Below, piece by piece: positions 12,367 to 26,500 of a stretch of 64,000 nt of DNA. A program made the position numbers and the translations under genes. Numbering within the stretch: the first letter of the stretch is position 1; every line of letters begins with the position of its first letter. Under the pieces are notes generated by a model. The model worked only from the letters and a program-made list of their open reading frames with translations. It was not told where the DNA came from and did not search any database. The DNA is from Amaranthus tricolor (taxonomy: Eukaryota; Streptophyta; Magnoliopsida; Caryophyllales; Amaranthaceae): assembly GCF_026212465.1 (NCBI RefSeq), contig NC_080050.1:33426130-33490129 (forward strand). Direction: 5' to 3'.

Positions 12367-15300
12367 GTGTTTTGTTCAATGTTACATGCAACACAAACCT
12401 AATTTAAGCTACTTTATTCGTGTAAGTGCCAAAAAAGCTTAAAAACCCTTAAAATCACACCTTTAGCACGTAATTTCTAGCATATAACTATCATTTTAAA
12501 TTCAAACCACTTCAACACAATAATATATACCAAATAGTGTTGTGTGCCAAGTTTCCTGCAAAACAAAGCAAGTTTGGGCTACTTTATGTGCGAAAGTGCC
12601 AAAAAAGCATAAAACCACATAAAATCGCAACTAAACACGTAATTTCTATCATATGACTATTATTTTCAATTCTAAGCACTTCAACACAATAATATATACC
12701 AAAGAGTGTTTTGTCCCAAATTTCGTACAAAACAAACCAAATTTAAGCTACTTTATTCGTATATGTGCCAAAAAAGCTTAAAAACCCTTAAAATCACACC
12801 TTTAGCACGTAATTTCTAGCATATAACAATGATTTTAAATTCTAACCACTTCAACACAATAATATATACCAAATAGTGTTGTGTGCCAACTTTCGTGCAA
12901 AACACTGCAAGTTTGGGCTACTTTATGTGCGAAAGTGCCAAAAAAGCTTAAAACACATAAAATCGCAATTTAACACGTAATTTCTATCATATGACTATTA
13001 TTTTCAATTCTAACCACTTCAACACAATAATATATACCAAAGAGTGTTTTGTTCCATGTTTCATGCAAAACAAACCAAATTTAAGCTACTTTATTCGTGT
13101 AAGTGCCAAAAAAGCTTATAAACACATAAAATCACAACTTAACACGTAATTTCTATCATATGACTATTATTTTCAATTCTAACCACTTCAAAACAATAAT
13201 ATATACCAAAGAGTGTTTTGTTCCATGTTACATGCAAAACAAACCAAATTTAAGCTACTTTTTTCGTGTGAGTGCCAAAAAAGCTTAAAAACCCTTAAAA
13301 TCACACCTTTAGCACGTAATTTCTAGCATATAACGATCATTTTAAATTATAACCACTTCAACACAATAATATATACCAAATAGTGTTATGTGCCAAGTTT
13401 CCTGCAAAACAACGCAAGTTTGGGCTACTTTATGTGCGAAAGTGCCAAAAAAGCATAAAAACACATAAAATCGCAATTTAACACGTAATTTCTATCATAT
13501 GACTATTATTTTCAATTCTAACCACTTCAACACAATAATTTATACCAAAGAGTGTTTTGTTCCAAATTTCGTACAAAACAAACTAAATTTTAGCTACTTT
13601 ATTCGTGTAAGTGCCAAAAAAGTTTAAAAACACTTAAAATCACACCTATAGAACGTAATTTCGAGCATATAATAATGATTTTAAATTCTAACCACTTTAA
13701 CACAATAATATATACCAAATAGTGTTGTGTGCCAACTTTCGTGCAAAACAACGCAAGTTTGGGCTACTTTATGTGCGAAAGTGCCAAAAAAGCTTAAAAA
13801 CAAATAAAATCGCAATTTAACACGTAATTTCTATCATATGACTATTATTTTCAATTCTAACCACTTCAACACAATAATATTTACCAAACAGTGTTGTGTG
13901 CCAAGTTTACTTCAAAACAACGCAAGTTTGGGCTACTTTATGTTCGAAAGTGCCAAAAAAGCTTATAAACACATAAAATTGCAATTTAACACGTAATTTC
14001 TATCATATGACTATTATTTTCAATTCTAACCACTTCAAAACAATAATATATACCAAAGAGTGTTTTGTTCAAAATTTCGTACAAAACAAACCAAATTTAA
14101 GCTACTTTATTCGTGTAAGTGCCAAAAAAGCTAAAAAACCCTTAAAATCACACTTTTAGCACGTAATTTCTAGCATATAACAATGCTTTTTAATTCTAAC
14201 CACTTCAACACAATAATATATACCAAATAGTGTTGTGTTCAAAGTTTCGTGCAAAACAAAGCAAGTTTGGGCTACTCTAAATGCGAAAGTACCAAAAAAG
14301 CTTAAAAACACATCAAATCGCAACTTAACACGTAATTTCTATCATATGACTATTATTTTCAATTCTAACCACTTCAACACAATAATATATATACCAAAAA
14401 GTGTTTTGTTCAAGATTTCGTGCAAAACATACCAAATTTAAGCTACTTTATTCGTGTAAGTGCCAAAAAAGCTTCAAAACACTTAAAATCACACCTATAG
14501 AACGTAATTTCGAGCATATAACAATAATTTTAAATTCTAACCACTTCAACACAATAATATATACCAAATAGTGTTGTGTGCCAACTTTCGTGCAAAACAA
14601 CGCAAGTTTGGGCTACTTTATATGCGAAAGTGCCAAAAAAGCTTAAAAACAAATAAAATCGCAATTTAACACGTAATTTCTATCATATGACTATTATTTT
14701 CAATTCTAACCACTTCAACACAATAATATATACCAAAGAGTGTTTTGTTCAAAATTTCGTACAAAACAAACCAAATTTAAGCTACTTTATTCGTGTAAGT
14801 GCCAAAAAACCTTAAAAACCCCTAAAATCACACCTTTAGCACGTAATTTCTAGCATATAACAATGCTTTTTAATTCTAACCACTTCAACACAATAATATA
14901 TACCAAATAGTGTTGTGTTCAAAGTTTCGTGCAAAACAAAGCAAGTTTGAGCTACTCTATATGCGAAAGTACCAAAAAAGCTTAAAAACACATCAAATCA
15001 CAACTTAACACGTAATTTCTATCATATGACTATTATTTTCAATTCTAACCACTTCAACACAATAATATATACCAAAAAGTGTTTTGTTCAAAATTTCGTG
15101 CAAAACATACCAAATTTAAGCTACTTTATTCGTGTAAGTGCCAAAAAAGCTTAAAAACACTTAAAATCACACCTATAGAACGTAATTTCGAGCATATAAC
15201 AATGATTTTAAATTCTAACCACTTCAACACAATAATATATACCAAATAGTGTTGTGTGCCAACTTTCGTGCAAAACAACGCAAGTTTGGGCTACTTTATA

Positions 15301-16428
15301 TGCGAAAGTGCCAAAAAAGCTTAAAAACAAATAAAATCGCAATTTAACACGTAATTTCTATCATATGACTATTATTTTCAATTCTAACCACTTCAACACA
15401 ATAATATTTACCAAACAGTGTTGTGAGCCAAGTTTCCTGCAAAACAACGCAAGTTTGGGCTACTTTATGTTTGAAAGTGCCAAAAAAGCTTATAAACACA
15501 TAAAATCGCAATTTAACACGTAATTTCTATCATATGACTATTATTTTCAATTCTAACCACTTCAACACAATAATATATACCAAAGAGTGTTTTGTTCAAA
15601 ATTTCGTACAAAACAAACCAAATTTAAGCTACTTTATTCGTGTAAGTGCCAAAAAAGCTTAAAAACCCTTAAAATCACACCTTTAGCACGTAATTTCTAG
15701 CATATAACTATGATTTTTAATTCTAAGCACTTCAACACAATAATATATACCAAATAGTGTTGTGTGCAAAGTTTCGTGCAAAACAAAGAAAGTTTGGGCT
15801 ACTCTATGTGCGAAAGTACCAAAAAAGCTTAAAAACACATCAAATCACAACTTAACACGTAATTTCTATCATATGACTATTTTTTTCAATTCTAACCACT
15901 TCAACACAATAATATATACCAAAAAGTGTTTTGTTCCAAATGTCGTGCAAAACATACAAAAATTAAGCTACTTTATTCGTGTAAGTGCCAAAAAAGCTTA
16001 AAAACCCTTAAAAGCACACCTATAGAACGTAATTTCGAGCATATAACAATGATTATTCTAACCACCTCAACACAATAATATATACCAAATAGTGTTGTGT
16101 GCCAACTTTCGTGCAAAACACTGCAAGTTTGGGCTATTTTATGTGCGAAAGTGCCAAAAAAGCATAAAACACATAAAATCGCAATTTAACACGTAATTTC
16201 TATCATATGACTATTATTTTCAATTCTAACCACTTCAACACAATAATATATACCAAAGAGTGTTTTGTTCCATGTTTCATGCAAAACAAACCAAATTTAA
16301 GCTACTTTATTCGTGTAAGTGGCAAAAAAGCTTAAAAACACATAAAATCACAACTTAACACGTAATTTCTATCATATGACTATTATTTTCAATTCTAACC
16401 ACTTCAACACAATAATATATACCAAAGA
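12367..16428 (+). repeat. Transitional satellite zone with a 4-mer repeat (~680 bp)
   Basis: This zone starts like the 10-mer or 12-mer and then changes. At 14060-14739 and 14740-15417 four monomers repeat in tandem with an offset of 680 bp: a GTTCAAAATTTCGTAC type A, a GTGTTGTGTTCAAAG type B, an A monomer ending in CGTGC, and a B monomer with AACAACGC. A B monomer with the unusual start GTGTTGTGAGCC follows at 15418. The stretch from 14910 onward is repeated beside the gap at 25,394-26,400. Confidence 0.78.
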
Positions 16429-19400
16429 GTGTTTTGTTCCAAATTTCGTACAGAACAAACCAAATTTAAGCTACTTTATTCGTGTAAGTACCAAAAAAGT
16501 TTAAAAACACTTAAAATCACACCTATAGAACGTAATTTCGAGCATATAAGAATGATTTTAAATTCTAACCACTTTAACAGAATAATATATACCAAATAGT
16601 GTTGTGTGCCAACTTTCTTGCAAAACAACGCAAGTTTGGGCTACTTTATGTTCGAAAGTGCCAAAAAAGCTTAAAAACAAATAAAATCGCAATTTAACAC
16701 GTAATTTCTATCATATGACTATTATTTTCAATTCTAACCACTTCAACACAATAATATTTACCAAACAATGTTGTGTGCCAAGTTTACTTCAAAACAACGC
16801 AAGTTTGGGCTACTTTATGTTCGAAAGTGCCAAAAAAGCTTATAAACACATAAAATCGCAATTTAACACGTAATTTCTATCATATGAATATTATTTTCAA
16901 TTCTAACCACTTCAACACAATAATATATACCAAAGAGTGTTTTGTTCAAAATTTCGTACAAAACAAACCTAATTTAAGCTACTTTATTCGTGTAAGTGCC
17001 AAAAAAGCTTAAAAACCCATAAAATCACACCTTTAGCACGTAATTTCTAGCATATAACTATGATTTTTAATTCTAACCACTTCAACACAATAATATATAC
17101 CAAATAGTGTTGTGTGCAAAGTTTCGTGCAAAACAAAGCAAGTTTGGGCTACTCTATGTGCGAAAGTACCAAAAAAGCTTAAAAACACATCAAATCGCAA
17201 CTTAACACGTAATTCCTATCATATGACTATTATTTTCAATTCTAACCACTTCAACACAATAATATATACCAAAAAGTGTTTTGTTCCAAATTTCGTGCAA
17301 AACATACCAAATTTAAGCTACTTTATTCGTGTAAGTGCCAAAAAAGCTTAAAAACCCTTAAAATCACACCTTTAGCACGTAATTTCTAGCATATAACTAT
17401 GATTTTTAATTCTAACCACTTCAACACAATAATATATACCAAATAGTGTTGTGTGCAAAGTTTCGTGCAAAAAAAAGCAAGTTTGTACTCTATATGCGAA
17501 AGTACCAAAAAAAGCTTAAAAACACATCAAATCGCAACTTAACACGTAATTTCTATCATATGACTATTATTTTCAATTCTAACCACTTCAACACAATAAT
17601 ATATACCAAAAGGTGTTTTGTTCCATGTTACATGCAAAACAAACCAAATTTAAGCTACTTTATTCGTGTAAGTGCCAAAAAAGCTTAAAAACACATAAAA
17701 TCACAACTTAACACGTAATTTCTATCATATGACTATTATTTTCAATTCTAACCACTTCAAAACAATAATATATACCAAAGAGTGTTTTGTTCAATGTTAC
17801 ATGCAAAGCAAACCAAATTTAAGCTACTTTATTCGTGTAAGTGCCAAAAAAGCTTAAAAACCCTTAAAATCACACCTTTAGCACGTAATTTCTAGCATAT
17901 AACTATCATTTTAAATTCTAACCACTTCAACACAATAATATATACCAAATAGTGTTGTGTGCCAAGTTTCCTGTAAAACAACGCAAGTTTGGGCTACTTT
18001 ATGTGCTAAAGTACCAAAAAAGCATAAAAACACATAAAATCGAAACTTAACACGTAATTTCTATCATATGACTATTATTTTCAATTCTAACCACTTCAAC
18101 ACAATAATATATACCAAAGAGTGTTTTGTTCCAAATTTCGTACAGAACAAACCAAATTTAAGCTACTTTATTCGTGTAAGTACCAAAAAAGTTTAAAAAC
18201 ACTTAAAATCACACCTATAGAACGTAATTTCGAGCATATAACAATGATTTTATATTCTAACCACTTTAACAGAATAATATATACCAAATAGTGTTGTGTG
18301 CCAACTTTCTTGCAAAACAACGCAAGTTTGGGCTACTTTATGTGCGAAAGTGCCAAAAAAGCTTAAAAACAAATAAAATCGCAATTTAACACGTAATTTC
18401 TATCATATGACTATTATTTTCAATTCTAACCACTTCAACACAATAATATTTACCAAAAAATGTTGTGTGCCAAGTTTACTTCAAAACAACGCAAGTTTGG
18501 GCTACTTTATGTTCGAAAGTGCCAAAAAAGCTTATAAACACATAAAATCGCAATTTAACACGTAATTTCTATCATATGAATATTATTTTCAATTCTAACA
18601 ACTTCAACACAATAATATATACCAAAGAGTGTTTTGTTCAAAATTTCGTACAAAACAAACCAAATTTAAGCTACTTTATTCGTGTAAGTTCCAAAAAAGC
18701 TTAAAAACCCATAAAATCACACCTTTAGCACGTAATTTCTAGCATATAACTATGATTTTTAATTCTAACCACTTCAACACAATAATATATACCAAATAGT
18801 GTTGTGTGCAAAGTTTCGTGCAAAACAAAGCAAGTTTGGGCTACTCTATGTGCGAAAGAACCAAAAAAGCTTAAAAACACATCAAATCACAACTTAACAC
18901 GTAATTTCTATCATATGACTATTATTTTCAATTCTAACCACTTAAACACAATAATATATACCAAAAAGTGTTTTGTTCCAAATGTTGTGCAAAACATACG
19001 AAAATTAAGCTACTTTATTCGTGTAAGTGCCAAAAAAGCTTATAAACCCTTAAAATCACACCTATAGAACGTAATTTCGAGCATATAACAATGATTATTC
19101 TAACCACCTCAACACAATAATATATACCAAATAGTGTTTTGTGCCAACTTTCGTGCAAAACACTGCAAGTTTGGGCTATTTTATGTGCGAAAGTGCCAAA
19201 AAAGCTTAAAACACATAAAATCGCAATTTAACACGTAATTTCTATCATATGACTATTATTTTCAATTCTAACCACTTCTAAACTATAATATATACCAAAG
19301 AGTGTTTTGTTCCATGTTTCATGCAAAACAAACCAAATTTAAGCTACTTTATTCGTGTAAGTGGCAAAAAAGCTTAAAAACACATAAAATCACAACTTAA

Positions 19401-22400
19401 CACGTAATTTCTATCATATGACTATTATTTTCAATTCTAACCACTTCAACACAATAATATATACCAAAGAGTGTTTTGTTCCAAATTTCGTACAGAACAA
19501 ACCAAATTTAAGCTACTTTATTCGTGTAAGTACCAAAAAAGTTTAAAAACACTTAAAATCACACCTATAGAACGTAATTTCGAGCATATAAGAATGATTT
19601 TAAATTCTAACCACTTTAACAGAATAATATGTACCAAATAGTGTTGTGTGCCAACTTTCTTGCAAAACAACGCAAGTTTGGGCTACTTTATGTTCGAAAG
19701 TGCCAAAAAAGCTTAAAAACAAATAAAATCGCAATTTAACACGTAATTTCTATCATATGACTATTATTTTCAATTCTAACCACTTCAACACAATAATATT
19801 TACCAAACAATGTTGTGTGCCAAGTTTACTTCAAAACAACGCAAGTTTGGGCTACTTTATGTTCGAAAGTGCCAAAAAAGCTTATAAACACATAAAATCG
19901 CAATTTAACACGTAATTTCTATCATATGAATATTATTTTCAATTCTAACCACTTCAACACAATAATATATACCAAAGAGTGTTTTGTTCAAAATTTCGTA
20001 CAAAACAAACCTAATTTAAGCTACTTTATTCGTGTAAGTGCCAAAAAAGCTTAAAAACCCATAAAATCACACCTTTAGCACGTAATTTCTAGCATATAAC
20101 TATGATTTTTAATTCTAACCACTTCAACACAATAATATATACCAAATAGTGTTGTGTGCAAAGTTTCGTGCAAAACAAAGCAAGTTTGGGCTACTCTATG
20201 TGCGAAAGTACCAAAAAAGCTTAAAAACACATCAAATCGCAACTTAACACGTAATTTCTATCATATGACTATTATTTTCAATTCTAACCACTTCAACACA
20301 ATAATATATACCAAAAAGTGTTTTGTTCCAAATTTCGTGCAAAACATACCAAATTTAAGCTACTTTATTCGTGTAAGTGCCAAAAAAAGCTTAAAAACCC
20401 TTAAAATCACACCTTTAGCACGTAATTTCGAGCATATAACTATGATTTTTAATTCTAACCACTTCAACACAATAATATATACCAAATAGTGTTGTGTGCA
20501 AAGTTTCGTGCAAAAAAAAGCAAGTTTGGGCTACTCTATATGCGAAAGTACCAAAAAAAGCTTAAAAACACATCAAATCGCAACTTAACACGTAATTTCT
20601 ATCATATGACTATTATTTTCAATTCTAACCACTTCAACACAATAATATATACCAAAAGGTGTTTTGTTCCATGTTACATGCAAAACAAACCAAATTTAAG
20701 CTACTTTATTCGTGTAAGTGCCAAAAAAGCTTAAAAACACATAAAATCACAACTTAACACGTAATTTCTATCATATGACTATTTTTTTTCAATTCTAACC
20801 ACTTCAAAACAATAATATATACCAAAGAGTGTTTTGTTCAATGTTACATGCAAAGCAAACCAAATTTAAGCTACTTTATTCGTGTAAGTGCCAAAAAAGC
20901 TTAAAAACCCTTAAAATCACACCTTTAGCACGTAATTTCTAGCATATAACTATCATTTTAAATTCTAACCACTTCAACACAATAATATATACCAAATAGT
21001 GTTGTGTGCCAAGTTTCCTGTAAAACAACGCAAGTTTGGGCTACTTTATGTGCTAAAGTACCAAAAAAGCATAAAAACACATAAAATCGAAACTTAACAC
21101 GTAATTTCTATCATATGACTATTATTTTCAATTCTAACCACTTCAACACAATAATATATACCAAAGAGTGTTTTGTTCCAAATTTCGTACAGAACAAACC
21201 AAATTTAAGCTACTTTATTCGTGTAAGTACCAAAAAAGTTTAAAAACACTTAAAATCACACCTATAGAACGTAATTTCGAGCATATAACAATGATTTTAT
21301 ATTCTAACCACTTTAACAGAATAATATATACCAAATAGTGTTGTGTGCCAACTTTCTTGCAAAACAACGCAAGTTTGGGCTACTTTATGTGCGAAAGTGC
21401 CAAAAAAGCTTAAAAACAAATAAAATCGCAATTTAACACGTAATTTCTATCATATGACTATTATTTTCAATTCTAACCACTTCAACACAATAATATTTAC
21501 CAAAAAATGTTGTGTGCCAAGTTTACTTCAAAACAACGCAAGTTTGGGCTACTTTATGTTCGAAAGTGCCAAAAAAGCTTATAAACACATAAAATCGCAA
21601 TTTAACACGTAATTTCTATCATATGAATATTATTTTCAATTCTAACCACTTCAACACAATAATATATACAAAAGAGTGTTTTGTTCAAAATTTCGTACAA
21701 AACAAACCAAATTTAAGCTACTTTATTCGTGTAAGTTCCAAAAAAGCTTAAAAACCCTTAAAATCACACCTTTAGCACGTAATTTCTAGCATATAACTAT
21801 GATTTTTAATTCTAACCACTTCAACACAATAATATATACCAAATAGTGTTGTGTGCAAAGTTTCGTGCAAAACAAAGCAAGTTTGGGCTACTCTATGTGC
21901 GAAAGAACCAAAAAAGCTTAAAAACACATCAAATCACAACTTAACACGTAATTTCTATCATATGACTATTATTTTCAATTCTAACCACTTCAACACAATA
22001 ATATATACCAAAAAGTGTTTTGTTCCAAATGTCGTGCAAAACATACCAAATTGAAGCTACTTTATTCGTGTAAGTGCCAAAAAAGCTTATAAACCCTTAA
22101 AATCACACCTATAGAACGTAATTTCGAGCATATAACAATGATTATTCTAACCACCTCAACACAATAATATATACCAAATAGTGTTTTGTGCCAACTTTCG
22201 TGCAAAACACTGCAAGTTTGGGCTATTTTATGTGCGAAAGTGCCAAAAAAGCTTAAAACACATAAAATCGCAATTTAACACGTAATTTCTATCATATGAC
22301 TATTATTTTCAATTCTAACCACTTCTACACAATAATATATACCAAAGAGTGTTTTGTTCCATGTTTCATGCAAAACAAACCAAATTTAAGCTACTTTATT

Positions 22401-25393
22401 CGTGTAAGTGGCAAAAAAGCTTAAAAACACATAAAATCACAACTTAACACGTAATTTCTATCATATGACTATTATTTTCAATTCTAACCACTTCAACACA
22501 ATAATATATACCAAAGAGTGTTTTGTTCCAAATTTCGTACAGAACAAACCAAATTTAAGCTACTTTATTCGTGTAAGTACCAAAAAAGTTTAAAAACACT
22601 TAAAATCACACCTATAGAACGTAATTTCGAGCATATAACAATGATTTTATATTCTAACCACTTTAACAGAATAATATATACCAAATAGTGTTGTGTGCCA
22701 ACTTTCTTGCAAAACAACGCAAGTTTGGGCTACTTTATGTGCGAAAGTGCCAAAAAAGCTTAAAAACAAATAAAATCGCAATTTAACACGTAATTTCTAT
22801 CATATGACTATTATTTTCAATTCTAACCACTTCAACACAATAATATTTACCAAACAATGTTGTGTGCCAAGTTTACTTCAAAACAACGCAAGTTTGGGCT
22901 ACTTTATGTTCGAAAGTGCCAAAAAAGCTTATAAACACATAAAATCGCAATTTAACACGTAATTTCTATCATATGAATATTATTTTCAATTCTAACCACT
23001 TCAACACAATAATATATACCAAAGAGTGTTTTGTTCAAAATTTCGTACAAAACAAACCAAATTTAAGCTACTTTATTCGTGTAAGTTCCAAAAAAGCTTA
23101 AAAACCCTTAAAATCACACCTTTAGCACGTAATTTCTAGCATATAACTATGATTTTTAATTCTAACCACTTCAACACAATAATATATACCAAATAGTGTT
23201 GTGTGCAAAGTTTCGTGCAAAACAAAGCAAGTTTGGGGCTACTCTATGTGCGAAAGAACCAAAAAAGCTTAAAAACACATCAAATCACAACTTAACACGT
23301 AATTTCTATCATATGACTATTATTTTCAATTCTAACCACTTCAACACAATAATATATACCAAAAAGTGTTTTGTTCCAAATGTCGTGCAAAACATACGAA
23401 AATTAAGCTACTTTATTCGTGTAAGTGCCAAAAAAGCTTATAAACCCTTAAAATCACACCTATAGAACGTAATTTCGAGCATATAACAATGATTATTCTA
23501 ACCACCTCAACACAATAATATATACCAAATAGTGTTTTGTGCCAACTTTCGTGCAAAACACTGCAAGTTTGGGCTATTTTATGTGCGAAAGTGCCAAAAA
23601 AGCTTAAAACACATAAAATCGCAATTTAACACGTAATTTCTATCATATGACTATTATTTTCAATTCTAACCACTTCTACACAATAATATATACCAAAGAG
23701 TGTTTTGTTCCATGTTTCATGCAAAACAAACCAAATTTAAGCTACTTTATTCGTGTAAGTGGCAAAAAAGCTTAAAAACACATAAAATCACAACTTAACA
23801 CGTAATTTCTATCATATGACTATTATTTTCAATTCTAACCACTTCAACACAATAATATATACCAAAGAGTGTTTTGTTCCAAATTTCGTACAGAACAAAC
23901 CAAATTTAAGCTACTTTATTCGTGTAAGTACCAAAAAAGTTTAAAAACACTTTAAATCACACCTATAGAACGTAATTTCGAGCATATAAGAATGATTTTA
24001 AATTCTAACCACTTTAACAGAATAATATATACCAAATAGTGTTGTGTGCCAACTTTCTTGCAAAACAACGCAAGTTTGGGCTACTTTATGTTCGAAAGTG
24101 CCAAAAAAGCTTAAAAACAAATAAAATCGCAATTTAACACGTAATTTCTATCATATGACTATTATTTTCAATTCTAACCACTTCAACACAATAATATTTA
24201 CCAAACAATGTTGTGTGCCAAGTTTACTTCAAAACAACGCAAGTTTGGGCTACTTTATGTTCGAAAGTGCCAAAAAAGCTTATAAACACATAAAATCGCA
24301 ATTTAACACGTAATTTCTATCATATGAATATTATTTTCAATTCTAACCACTTCAACACAATAATATATACCAAAGAGTGTTTTGTTCAAAATTTCGTACA
24401 AAACAAACCTAATTTAAGCTACTTTATTCGTGTAAGTGCCAAAAAAGCTTAAAAACCCATAAAATCACAACTTTAGCACGTAATTTCTAGCATATAACTA
24501 TGATTATTAATTCTAACCACTTCAACACAATAATATATACCAAATAGTGTTGTGTGCAAAGTTTCGTGCAAAACAAAGCAAGTTTGGGCTACTCTATGTG
24601 CGAAAGTACCAAAAAAGCTTAAAAACACATCAAATCGCAACTTAACACGTAATTTCTATCATATGACTATTATTTTCAATTCTAACCACTTCAACACAAT
24701 AATATATACCAAAAAGTGTTGTTCCAAATTTCGTGCAAAACATACCAAATTTAAGCTACTTTATTCGTGTAAGTGCCAAAAAAGCTTAAAAACCCTTAAA
24801 ATCACACCTTTAGCACGTAATTTCTAGCATATAACTATGATTTTTAATTCTAACCACTTCAACACAATAATATATACCAAATAGTGTTGTGTGCAAAGTT
24901 TCGTGCAAAAAAAAAGCAAGTTTGGGCTACTCTATATGCGAAAGTACCAAAAAAAGCTTAAAAACACATCAAATCGCAACTTAACACGTAATTTCTATCA
25001 TATGACTATTATTTTCAATTCTAACCACTTCAACACAATAATATATACCAAAAGGTGTTTTGTTCCATGTTACATGCAAAACAAACCAAATTTAAGCTAC
25101 TTTATTCGTGTAAGTGCCAAAAAAGCTTAAAAACACATAAAATCACAACTTAACACGTAATTTCTATCATATGACTATTATTTTCAATTCTAACCACTTC
25201 AAAACAATAATATATACCAAAGAGTGTTTTGTTCAATGTTACATGCAAAGCAAACCAAATTTAAGCTACTTTATTCGTGTAAGTGCCAAAAAAGCTTAAA
25301 AACCCTTAAAATCACACCTTTAGCACGTAATTTCTAGCATATAACTATCATTTTAAATTCTAACCACTTCAACACAATAATATATACCAAATA
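16429..25393 (+). repeat. Alternating 10-mer and 8-mer units (18-mer super-repeat)
   Basis: The private marker TTTCGTACAGAACAAACC sits in the first monomer of units starting at 16429, 18121, 19471, 21168, 22518 and 23869. Unit lengths are 1692, 1350, 1697, 1350, 1351 and about 1,525 bp, so 10, 8, 10, 8, 8 and 9 monomers. The first five monomers of each unit are shared. After them a unit takes either a five-monomer tail with an A-rich B monomer and CATGTTACATG, or a three-monomer tail ending with CATGTTTCATG. The 10+8 pair forms a repeat of about 3,040 bp present twice. The final unit breaks off at 25,394. Confidence 0.83.
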
Positions 25394-26400
25394 GTGTTGT
25401 GTTCAAAGTTTCGTGCAAAACAAAGCAAGTTTGAGCTACTCTATATGCGAAAGTACCAAAAAAGCTTAAAAACACATCAAATCACAACTTAACACGTAAT
25501 TTCTATCTTATGACTATTATTTTCAATTCTAACCACTTCAACACAATAATATATACCAAAAGTGTTTTGTTCAAAATTTCGTGCAAAACATACCAAATTT
25601 AAGCTACTTTATTCGTGTAAGTGCCAAAAAAGCTTAAAAAACACTTAAAATCACACCTATAGAACATAATTTCGAGCATATAACAATGATTTTAAATTCT
25701 AACCACTTCAACACAATAATATATACCAAATAGTGTTGTGTGCCAACTTTCGTGCAAAACAACGCAAGTTTGGGCTACTTTATATGCGAAAGTGCCAAAA
25801 AAGCTTAAAAACAAATAAAATCGCAATTTAACACGTAATTTCTATCATATGACTATTATTTTCAATTCTAACCACTTCAACACAATAATATTTACCAAAC
25901 AGTGTTGTGAGCCAAGTTTCCTGCAAAACAACGCAAGTTTGGGCTACTTTATGTTTGAAAGTGCCAAAACAGCTTATAAACACATAAAATCGCAATTTAA
26001 CACGTAATTTCTATCATATGACTATTATTTTCAATTCTAACCACTTCAACACAATAATATATACCAAAGAGTGTTTTGTTCAAAATTTCGTACAAAACAA
26101 ACCAAATTTAAGCTACTTTATTCGTGTAAGTGCCAAAAAAGCTTAAAAACTCTTAAAATCACACCTTTAGCACGTAATTTCTAGCATATAACTATGATTT
26201 TTAATTCTAAGCACTTCAACACAATAATATATACCAAATAGTGTTGTGTGCAAAGGTTTCGTGCAAAACAAAGAAAGTTTGGGCTACTCTATGTGCGAAA
26301 GTACCAAAAAAGCTTAAAAAACACATCAAATCACAACTTAACACGTAATTTCTATCATATGACTATTTTTTTCAATTCTAACCACTTCAACACAATAATA
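25394..26400 (+). repeat. Copy of the 14.9-15.9 kb segment, abutting the gap
   Basis: Six monomers repeat those from 14,910 to about 15,917 at an offset of about 10,484 bp. Shared rare markers include GTGTTGTGTTCAAAG, AAGTTTGAGCTACTC, GTGTTGTGAGCC and the GACTATTTTTTTC T-run (near 15,877 and 26,362). The copy near the gap has extra single bases in short runs, such as AAAGGTTTC near 26,254 and a longer A-run near 26,317. The switch from the preceding unit lies between about 25,348 and 25,402. Confidence 0.8.
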
Positions 26401-26500
26401 NNNNNNNNNNNNNNNNNNNNNNNNNNNNNNNNNNNNNNNNNNNNNNNNNNNNNNNNNNNNNNNNNNNNNNNNNNNNNNNNNNNNNNNNNNNNNNNNNNNN
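26401..26500. other. Assembly gap, 100 N
   Basis: Exactly 100 N, the conventional placeholder for a gap of unknown size. Satellite monomers run on the plus strand up to it and on the minus strand from it, so two satellite contigs are joined here tail to tail. Confidence 0.98.

Larger units (their letters stand above)
1..26400 (+). repeat. Left satellite array, ~170-bp monomer, plus orientation
   Basis: An uninterrupted tandem array of an AT-rich monomer. Successive copies of the linker AATATATACC fall about 169-172 bp apart (for example near 161, 330, 501, 671 and 843). Type A monomers begin GTGTTTTGTTC and carry TTTATTCGTGTAAGTGCC. Type B monomers begin GTGTTGTGTG and carry TTTATGTGCGAAAGTGCC. 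Both share a central GTGCCAAAAAAGCTT block, a CACGTAATTTCT block and a TTCTAACCACTTCAACACAA tail. Most monomers hold one HindIII site (AAGCTT). Many with the CATATGACTATT tail also have an NdeI site. Length, base composition and HOR organisation fit a plant centromeric or pericentromeric satellite; that role is inferred. I do not recognise the family. Confidence 0.97.
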
